Assembly: GCA_910580075.1 (NCBI GenBank)
Contig: CAJTVR010000064.1
Span: forward strand, 13,503-26,299
Reading direction: 5' to 3'
DNA length: 12,797 bases
From: an uncultured Eubacterium sp.
GTDB lineage: Bacteria > Bacillota > Clostridia > Lachnospirales > Lachnospiraceae
The notes under the pieces were generated by a model. The model did no database searches, was not told where the DNA came from, and saw nothing but the letters and a program-made list of their open reading frames with translations. The stretch's first letter is position 1. Each line of letters begins with the position of its first letter. The translations under genes and the position numbers were made by a program. This document shows positions 1 to 4,891 of this stretch, in pieces.

Positions 1-994
1 GCTCTGCAATTCTTACCATCGTCTGCAGCGATTCTACCGGATACAGTCCTGCAGCCGTTTCGCCGGAAAGCATGATTACACTTGTTCCGTCATAAATGGC
101 ATTTGCAACGTCTGTCGTCTCCGCTCTGGTCGGTCTTGGATTTTTCATCATGGAATCTAACATCTGCGTTGCTGTAATAACTTTTTTGCCTGCTTCATAT
201 ACTTTTTTAATAATCTTTTTCTGAATAACAGGCACTTCTTCGCTGGCAATCTCAACGCCCATATCTCCTCTGGCAATCATAATGCCATCAGAAACCGCAA
301 TAATCTCGTCAATATTGTCAACGCCTTCACGGTTTTCTATTTTAGATATAATTTCTATATTATCTCCGCCGTTTTCCTTTAAAATTTTACGAATCTGAAG
401 CACATCTTCGGCCCGGCGTACAAAGGAGGCTGCAATAAAATCAAAGTCTTTTTCTATGCCAAACAAAATATCCTGCCGGTCTTTATCACTTACATAAGGA
501 AGCGATAAATGTACATCCGGCACATTTACGCCTTTGTTATTAGAAACTGTACCACCGTTAATTACACGGCATATAATATCTTTGCCCTCAATTGCTTCTA
601 CTTTCATAGCAATTAAACCGTCATCTAACAAAATCCGCTTGCCTGCAGAAACATCCTGGTACAAATCTTTACAGGTAACCGTTACCTGTTCTTCGTCTCC
701 TTCTACATCTTCCGAACAGAGACGGAAAAGCTGATCCGGCTGCAGCTGCACCTTGCCTTTTTTAAACGATTTCACCCGGATTTCCGGTCCTTTTGTATCT
801 AACAGCGCAGCTACCGGTTTCTGGTATTTCGTGCGCGCTTCCTTCAAAGCATTCAGGCGCTTTTCATGTTCTTCATAATTTCCGTGCGAAAAATTAAACC
901 TCGCAACGCTCATTCCCTCCTGTACCAGCGCCTCTAAAACCTCCGGCTGATCTGTCGCCGGCCCTAAGGTACAGATAATTTTTGTCTTTATCAT
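1..994 (-). CDS. pyk: Pyruvate kinase, 3' end beyond window
   Basis: Pyruvate kinase converts phosphoenolpyruvate and ADP to pyruvate and ATP in the cytosol, the last step of glycolysis. My reverse-strand translation gives 331 residues from an ATG at 994, with no stop before the window edge. Visible motifs are the N-terminal IICTLGPA (6-13), FNFSHG (33-38), LLDTKGPEIR (64-73) before the B domain, SKIEN (217-221) with the catalytic lysine, ARGDMGVEI (241-249) binding metal and substrate, and TATQMLDSM (274-282) followed by NPRPTRAE and MLSGETAAG. The barrel is essentially complete. The missing part would be the allosteric C-terminal domain and any PEP-utiliser extension. The start is fixed by AAGGAGG at 1001-1007, seven bases upstream. 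The gene follows the thiD-like gene by 26 nt on the same strand, with no obvious promoter in the gap, so it is probably co-transcribed. Identity is very secure. Confidence 0.97.
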   Translation of the reverse strand, partial: MIKTKIICTLGPATDQPEVLEALVQEGMSVARFNFSHGNYEEHEKRLNALKEARTKYQKPVAALLDTKGPEIRVKSFKKGKVQLQPDQLFRLCSEDVEGDEEQVTVTCKDLYQDVSAGKRILLDDGLIAMKVEAIEGKDIICRVINGGTVSNNKGVNVPDVHLSLPYVSDKDRQDILFGIEKDFDFIAASFVRRAEDVLQIRKILKENGGDNIEIISKIENREGVDNIDEIIAVSDGIMIARGDMGVEIASEEVPVIQKKIIKKVYEAGKKVITATQMLDSMMKNPRPTRAETTDVANAIYDGTSVIMLSGETAAGLYPVESLQTMVRIAE

Positions 995-1020
995 GTTACT
1001 TCCTCCTTGATAATGAATAT

Positions 1021-1806
1021 TTATTTAAATAAATGATATCCATGATTTAACGGGCCATTGCCGTGTCCTAAATCCAGACCGTCCATAATTGCACCTGTCA
1101 AATATGTTTTTGCCGCGGTCACTGCGTCCGGCATCTGCATCCCTTCTGCCAGATTACAGGCAATCGAAGCAGACAGCGTACAGCCTGTCCCATGCGTATT
1201 CGGATTCTCAATCTGTTTCTGCCTGAACCAGTAAAACTGTCCGCCATGATACAGCAGATCATCCGCTGTATCAGCAAGATGCCCGCCTTTGCACAGCACG
1301 CTGCATCCATACTGCTGCGAAATCATCCAGGCAGCCTGCTGCATAGTTTCCCGCCCGCTGATTGCAATGCCGGATAAAATTTCTGCTTCTGGGATATTCG
1401 GTGTCAAAAGGCTGGCAAGCGGAAACAGTTCCTCCCTGGCCGTTTTTAACGCCTGATCTTTCATAAAGGCTGTACCGCTTGTAGAAGCCATGACCGTATC
1501 AGTCACTATATGCTTCGCACCGTATGCACGGAGTTTTTCACAAATAATATGCACAGATTCTGCATTTGTAATCATGCCGGTTTTAACTGCATCCGGCATC
1601 AGGTCTGTAAATACGGCATCCATCTGCGCCCCGATAAATTCCGGCTCTATTGCCAGTATGCCAAAAACACCGGAAGTATTCTGGGCTGTCAGCGCTGTAA
1701 TGACACTCATGCCGTAAGCGCCGTGTGCCATAATTGTTTTCAAATCTGCCTGAATCCCGGCACCTGCGCTGCAGTCGCTGCCGGCTATTGTTAAAACTTT
1801 TTTCAT
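1021..1806 (-). CDS. thiD: Hydroxymethylpyrimidine / phosphomethylpyrimidine kinase (ThiD/PdxK-like)
   Basis: A 261-residue ribokinase-fold kinase, normal length for ThiD, which phosphorylates HMP and HMP-phosphate in thiamine synthesis. Some Bacillota homologues act mainly on pyridoxal. Visible motifs are TIAGSDCSAGAGIQADLK (6-23) for substrate binding, KTGM (75-78), DTVM (103-106, where most relatives have DPVM), TPN (135-137), KGGH (173-176) and HGTGCT (205-210), the anion hole with the likely catalytic cysteine C209. It is the first gene of a probable two-gene unit with pyruvate kinase. No other thiamine gene is present. The promoter gives a leader of only about 27 nt, too short for a TPP riboswitch. 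That makes a salvage or vitamin B6 role as plausible as de novo thiamine synthesis. The ribosome site is weak, a purine-rich stretch without a clear GGAG. Family assignment is sure; substrate is not. Confidence 0.93.
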   Translation of the reverse strand: MKKVLTIAGSDCSAGAGIQADLKTIMAHGAYGMSVITALTAQNTSGVFGILAIEPEFIGAQMDAVFTDLMPDAVKTGMITNAESVHIICEKLRAYGAKHIVTDTVMASTSGTAFMKDQALKTAREELFPLASLLTPNIPEAEILSGIAISGRETMQQAAWMISQQYGCSVLCKGGHLADTADDLLYHGGQFYWFRQKQIENPNTHGTGCTLSASIACNLAEGMQMPDAVTAAKTYLTGAIMDGLDLGHGNGPLNHGYHLFK

Positions 1807-1839
1807 AAGTCTCTGCTTTCTTTTTTATCATGCGGAAAT

Positions 1840-1869
1840 ATTATAACATACCGCAGCTGTCTGCTGCAA
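1840..1869 (-). promoter_or_regulatory. Promoter of thiD-pyk
   Basis: On the minus strand a perfect TATAAT (1840-1845) is preceded by TG one base upstream, an extended -10. TTGCAG (1864-1869) lies 18 bp further upstream as a weak -35. Transcription would start near 1833, about 27 nt before the thiD ATG. Seen by eye; the strength of the extended -10 is general knowledge. Confidence 0.65.
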
Positions 1870-1962
1870 TCAAATTAAAAAGAATCGGCATTTCTACAGA
1901 AATCTGGCCCAAAAAATGTAAATTCTGACTGATTCTGTATTTTCCTGCATTTATACTCTTAA

Positions 1963-1974
1963 CAAAGCGCTTTG
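1963..1974. promoter_or_regulatory. 12-bp palindrome with cre-like core
   Basis: CAAAGCGCTTTG is a perfect palindrome about 135 bp upstream of the inferred thiD-pyk start. Its centre fits the core of the CcpA catabolite site (WAANCGNTNW), but the flanking TG and CA of the consensus are absent. A role in catabolite control of pyruvate kinase is only a guess. Confidence 0.25.
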
Positions 1975-2037
1975 CGGATTATCTGCTTTTTATGAATAGA
2001 TTTGAGAAAATTTGCAATACTATGTGATTATATCAAA

Positions 2038-2085
2038 CCGGATGCCGGGCGGAGAAAAAGGTCTGCCGGACGCCGGGCGGAGAAA
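2038..2085. repeat. Tandem copies of the repeat-family end sequence
   Basis: CCGGAtGCCGGGCGGAGAAA at 2038-2056 recurs as CCGGAcGCCGGGCGGAGAAA at 2066-2085, the outer left end of repeat copy A. The first is a solo partial end that diverges after the GAGAAA. Copy B has a comparable extra end on the equivalent side. Confidence 0.7.
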
Positions 2086-2354
2086 TTTTTTCCTTTTTCT
2101 GTTCCGCCTCCGAACAGTAAGAAATTCTAAATTTTCTGCTTCCAGTCTGTGGCAGCGGACGGACCGGTGCCTGATGCCCTGGCGTTACGGCATGCTTTAT
2201 GCAGTGGCACTGGCAGGCACCTTTTGGGGCTTCCAGGTTTTCAGCAGCAGACAGTGAGCCCCAAATCCTGGGTATGAGGCAGAAAATTAAGAATTTCTAA
2301 CTGTTCTCCGGAGTCACAGAAAAAGGAAAAAATTTCTCCGCCCGGCTGGTACTG
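2065..2354 (+). repeat. Structured intergenic repeat, copy A (full length, reference orientation)
   Basis: This is a 290-bp intergenic element. Its ends, 2072-2139 and 2279-2346, are imperfect inverted repeats of about 68 bp that begin GCCGGGCGGAGAAA and include the block TTTTTTCCTTTTTCTGT. Short flanks GCCGGACGCC (left) and GGCTGGTACTG (right) are shared with copy B, so I include them. Inside are several hairpins: CTGTTC/GAACAG (2099-2104 with 2112-2117), GGTGCCTG/CAGGCACC (2166-2173 with 2214-2221) and TTTGGGGC/GCCCCAAA (2223-2230 with 2258-2265). It carries no transposase and is too short to encode one, so a MITE-like non-autonomous element or a structured RNA repeat fits best. It lies between thiD and hsp20, away from both promoters. 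I do not recognise a named family. Confidence 0.85.
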
Positions 2355-2362
2355 AATGATTT

Positions 2363-2485
2363 TTACGCCTGCCTGGATTCCAGTGTTTTGATGCTATCCA
2401 TAACTTTAGCCAGACGTTTTTTCACAGACGATGAGCCGCATACCTTATCTGCACAGACATTTGCATATGTCGCAAGAGACAGATG
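2363..2485 (-). pseudogene. Possible decayed coding remnant in the thiD-hsp20 spacer
   Basis: One minus-strand frame reads HLSLATYANVCADKV, then VKKRLAKVMDSIKTLESRQA and a stop, which looks protein-like. It has no start codon or ribosome site, and stop codons lie just upstream in the same frame. The ATYANV stretch faintly recalls the C-terminal end of tyrosine recombinases, but this is too short to assert. Nothing else recognisable was found in 2355-2636. Confidence 0.2.
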
Positions 2486-2636
2486 CCTTGCAGATTAATC
2501 GCGATGCTATTTTGATGTTTCGTCAGTTTACATCTCAGGAAAGCTGATACCTCGCAGTTTTACTGTTCGGCTTTTTTGTGGCTCCGCCAGTTTTACCTTG
2601 TCTAACTTATAAAGAAAAAATAAAATTTCTAAATTA

Positions 2637-2663
2637 TTAGCACTCACTATTGACGAGTGCTAA
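2637..2663. promoter_or_regulatory. CIRCE operator (HrcA binding site)
   Basis: TTAGCACTC, nine bases, then GAGTGCTAA: an exact match to the CIRCE consensus bound by the heat-shock repressor HrcA. It overlaps the -35 box of the hsp20 promoter, so bound HrcA would block RNA polymerase and heat would relieve repression. Confidence 0.96.
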
Positions 2664-2678
2664 TAAAAGTGTTATAAC
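2650..2678 (+). promoter_or_regulatory. hsp20 promoter
   Basis: TTGACG (2650-2655), a 17-bp spacer and TATAAC (2673-2678) form a good vegetative promoter. The -35 lies inside the CIRCE element. Transcription would start near 2685, giving a leader of about 68 nt before the ATG at 2753. Confidence 0.85.
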
Positions 2679-2752
2679 ATAAGTGTAGCAAAGATAAGGT
2701 GTTAAAAACATCAGAATCATAAAAGCATAAACGGAGAATGGAGGAATTACCT

Positions 2753-3196
2753 ATGTTGATGCCTAGTATTTTTGGAGAAAATTTATTTGATGACTTTTTT
2801 AATGACTTTACACGTCCGGCAAAATCACTGATGAGATATAATACACCAGCAAGCAGCGTTATGAAAACAGATATCAAAGAAACCGCAACCGGTTATGAAC
2901 TGGATATCGACCTGCCAGGCTATAAGAAGTCGGATGTCCAGGCAGAATTAAAAGACGGCTATCTGACGATCAGCGCTTCTACAACCAAAGACGACAGCGA
3001 AAAGAACAAAGACGGTCAGTATATCCGCCGTGAGAGATATTATGGCGCATGCAGCAGAAGTTTCTATGTAGGCGAAGCAGTAACGCAGGATGATATCCGG
3101 GCAAAATTTGAAGACGGTATTTTGAAAATATCCGTGCCAAAGAAAGAACCAAAACAGGAAGTAGAAGAAAGCAGATATATCGCCATTGAAGGATAG
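2753..3196 (+). CDS. Small heat-shock protein, Hsp20/alpha-crystallin family
   Basis: A 147-residue cytosolic holdase chaperone that binds unfolding proteins without ATP. The alpha-crystallin domain runs from about residue 37 to 131 and contains YELDIDLPGYKKSDV (48-62) and the hallmark FEDGILKISVPKK (119-131). The tail carries an I-A-I motif (143-145), the I-x-I used for oligomer assembly. The N-terminal arm FGENLFDDFFNDF is typical of clostridial members. I chose the ATG at 2753 because GGAGG (2740-2744) sits eight bases upstream. An in-frame ATG at 2738 has its GGAG only one base away and would add five residues. The gene is single, preceded by a CIRCE-controlled promoter and followed by a strong terminator. 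It is bracketed by inverted copies of the intergenic repeat. Often annotated hsp18 or hsp20; the symbol is left blank. Confidence 0.97.
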   Translation: MLMPSIFGENLFDDFFNDFTRPAKSLMRYNTPASSVMKTDIKETATGYELDIDLPGYKKSDVQAELKDGYLTISASTTKDDSEKNKDGQYIRRERYYGACSRSFYVGEAVTQDDIRAKFEDGILKISVPKKEPKQEVEESRYIAIEG

Positions 3197-3250
3197 TCTG
3201 TATACAGCCAGTATAAACAGCATATTAAAAAATCTGCTGTGTTCAAAAAA

Positions 3251-3299
3251 GACAGGATATGAAAGTATAATACTGCTTTCATATCCTGTCTCTGTTTTT
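3251..3299 (+). terminator. Rho-independent terminator of hsp20
   Basis: A perfect 15-bp stem, GACAGGATATGAAAG (3251-3265) with CTTTCATATCCTGTC (3276-3290), has a 10-nt loop and is followed by TCTGTTTTT. It lies 54 nt after the hsp20 stop codon. Confidence 0.93.
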
Positions 3300-3335
3300 C
3301 AGACAATAGGCCCTTATCAAAAACATACATTCTGC

Positions 3336-3628
3336 CAGTACCAGCCAGGCGGAGAAACTTTTTCCTTTTTCTGTGACTCTGGAGAACTGTTAGAAATTCT
3401 TAATTTTCTGCATCATATCCAGGATTTGGGGCACACTGCCTGCCGCTACGGATAACATTGAAGCCCCAAAAGGTGTCTGCCAGCGCCAAAGCATAAAGCA
3501 TGCCAAAACGCCAGGGCATCAGACACCGGTCCGTCCGCTGCCACAGCCTCGAAGCAGAAAATTTAGAATTTCTTACTGTTCGAAAGCGGAACAGAAAAAG
3601 GAAAAAGTTTCTCCGCCTGGCGTCCGGC
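3336..3628 (-). repeat. Structured intergenic repeat, copy B (full length, inverted relative to copy A)
   Basis: This is the reverse complement of copy A along its whole length. It runs from CAGTACCAGCC (3336-3346) to GGCGTCCGGC (3619-3628), with the terminal inverted repeats starting at 3344 and ending at 3621. Hairpin stems match those of copy A: GGTGTCTG/CAGACACC (3472-3479 with 3520-3527) and TTTGGGGC/GCCCCAAA (3425-3432 with 3463-3470). Differences from copy A tend to occur in pairs that keep the stems intact: outer CCGG/CCGG becomes CCAG/CTGG, AAATTT/AAATTT becomes AAACTT/AAGTTT, and C:G becomes T:A in the central stem. It lies between the convergent 3' ends of hsp20 and hemW. A and B together flank hsp20 as inverted repeats. 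Confidence 0.85.
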
Positions 3629-3640
3629 GTAATATAGCGC

Positions 3641-3694
3641 CTGTCCGAAAGCGAAACAGAAAAAGGCGAAAATTTCTCCGCCTGGCGTCCGGCG
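3641..3694 (-). repeat. Extra copy of the copy-B end (direct repeat of 3576-3629)
   Basis: The 54-bp stretch from CTGTCCGAAAGCGAAACAG to CCTGGCGTCCGGCG duplicates 3576-3629 with a few changes, offset by 65 bp. It is a solo terminal repeat attached to the same end of the element that carries a partial duplicate in copy A. One of its changes, GGAAAA to GGCGAA, creates the stem of the likely hemW terminator. Confidence 0.8.
3659..3682 (-). terminator. Probable lepA-hemW terminator built from a repeat end
   Basis: On the minus strand GGCGGA (3677-3682), a six-base loop and TTCGCC (3665-3670) form a 6-bp stem with one G-U pair, followed by TTTTT (3660-3664). It begins 27 nt after the hemW stop codon. 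The stem is short but GC-rich and the T-run is clean. It lies wholly inside the duplicated repeat end. Confidence 0.6.
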
Positions 3695-3709
3695 TATCTA
3701 TAGATTTCT

Positions 3710-4891
3710 TCAGGAAGCCAGATACTGCGCCATAACATAATTACTGATATCAATTCCATAATCTGTCAGACAGTACCCGTCCGTTGTCTCCTTTATAAAA
3801 CCATCCTTCAGCTGTCTTTTTATAACCTCTCCGTACACATCCTCAAGCGATGTGAAAAACTGCCGGCGAAATTTTTCTGCAGATATGCCCCGCATCATGC
3901 GAAGGCCTAAGAACATAAATTCCTCCATCTGTTCCTGAACTGTAAGCTGCTGCCTGTCTCCGCTGACACCTGTCTTTTGGGCAAAATCCGCTTCCAGATA
4001 CTCTTTCAAATCAGATGTATTTGAAAATCTTTCATTTTCTACAAGAGAAGCTGCCCCGAGCCCGATTCCCAGATAATTCTTACGCATCCAGTATCCCGTA
4101 TTGTGTCTGCATGCAAACCCGTCCAGAGCGTAATTTGAAATTTCATATCTGTCATAGCCTTCGCTTTTCAGCAGTTCTTTCGTCAGTACATACATCCGGC
4201 GCTCCTCTTCTTCCGTCGGCAGAAGATGCTGGCTTTTCCCTTTTTCCCGCAGTATCTGCGCCTGGCTGTACCGTTCATAAAAAGGTGTTCCTTCTTCAAT
4301 CATCAGACTGTAAGATGAGATATGCTCCGGGCGAAGGGCCAGTATTTTTTGAACTGTCTGCTCATAAACGCTTACTTTCTGGCCTGGAAGTGCAGACATA
4401 AGGTCAATATTTATATTTTCAAATCCCGTGTTCCGCGCGAGCTCATAATTAGCCATAAACTGTTCAAATGTATGAATCCGCCCCAGCAGTTTAAGCTCTC
4501 CGGCATCTGCTGACTGCAGACCGAAACTGAGCCTGTTAATACCGGAGCTGAAACAGGCGCGCATTTTATCTGCATCTGCAGTGCCCGGATTGCATTCCAT
4601 GGTAATCTCTGCGTCCGCAAGTACTGTAAAGCAGCTTTGTACCTGTTCCATCAGACGCTGAATCTGACTGCCCGAAAGCAGTGACGGCGTTCCTCCGCCG
4701 ATAAATACCGATGAGATCCGATAATTCTGATAATCCGGCGAAAGCATATCCATTTCCTTATGCATCTGCCGCATATATGCACTGCGCACCTTTTCGTCCG
4801 CCGGAGCAGATAAAAAATCACAGTACAGACACTTCCTGACACAAAACGGGATATGCAGATACAGCTCTAATTCTTTCCTATCAGTCTTCAT
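3710..4891 (-). CDS. hemW: HemW, radical SAM heme chaperone
   Basis: A 393-residue radical SAM protein of the HemW group, often misannotated as oxygen-independent coproporphyrinogen III oxidase (HemN). HemW binds heme and a [4Fe-4S] cluster and is thought to insert heme into target proteins. The N-terminus carries HIPFC-VRK-C-LY-C, giving the cluster cysteines C17, C21 and C24. The next residues are DF rather than the fourth cysteine of true HemN (CxxxCxxCxC), which supports HemW. FIGGGTPSLL (63-72) contains the glycine-rich SAM-binding GGGTP at 65-69. Later come NIDLMSALPGQ and the C-terminal HemN_C region with MEEFMFLGLRMMRGIS. Length is normal. The ATG lies within the last codons of lepA, overlapping it by 11 nt, so translation is probably coupled; no clear ribosome site precedes it. 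In many Bacillota hrcA-grpE-dnaK follows hemW; here it does not. Confidence 0.94.
   Translation of the reverse strand: MKTDRKELELYLHIPFCVRKCLYCDFLSAPADEKVRSAYMRQMHKEMDMLSPDYQNYRISSVFIGGGTPSLLSGSQIQRLMEQVQSCFTVLADAEITMECNPGTADADKMRACFSSGINRLSFGLQSADAGELKLLGRIHTFEQFMANYELARNTGFENINIDLMSALPGQKVSVYEQTVQKILALRPEHISSYSLMIEEGTPFYERYSQAQILREKGKSQHLLPTEEEERRMYVLTKELLKSEGYDRYEISNYALDGFACRHNTGYWMRKNYLGIGLGAASLVENERFSNTSDLKEYLEADFAQKTGVSGDRQQLTVQEQMEEFMFLGLRMMRGISAEKFRRQFFTSLEDVYGEVIKRQLKDGFIKETTDGYCLTDYGIDISNYVMAQYLAS

Noticed and set aside
534..734. Plus-strand frame inside pyk
   Set aside because: Antisense shadow of a well-supported gene. The same applies to the many antisense frames in lepA, hemW, lacZ and the iron-sulfur gene.
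1807..1839. TPP riboswitch ahead of thiD
   Set aside because: The leader from the TATAAT promoter is only about 27 nt, and no THI-box-like sequence was seen upstream.
2012..2257. Open frame of 81 codons through repeat copy A
   Set aside because: No ribosome site; it spans an inverted-repeat arm and hairpins, and changes between copies follow pairing. Treated as repeat DNA.
2738..2752. Five-residue N-terminal extension of Hsp20
   Set aside because: The GGAG is only one base from that ATG, whereas GGAGG is well spaced for the ATG at 2753.
2647..2877. Minus-strand frame over the hsp20 promoter
   Set aside because: It is antisense to a perfect CIRCE, a promoter and the start of hsp20, and has no coding character.
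3400..3759. Open frame of 119 codons from hemW's 3' end through copy B
   Set aside because: It starts inside hemW in another frame and runs through the repeat and its terminator. Same artefact as in copy A.
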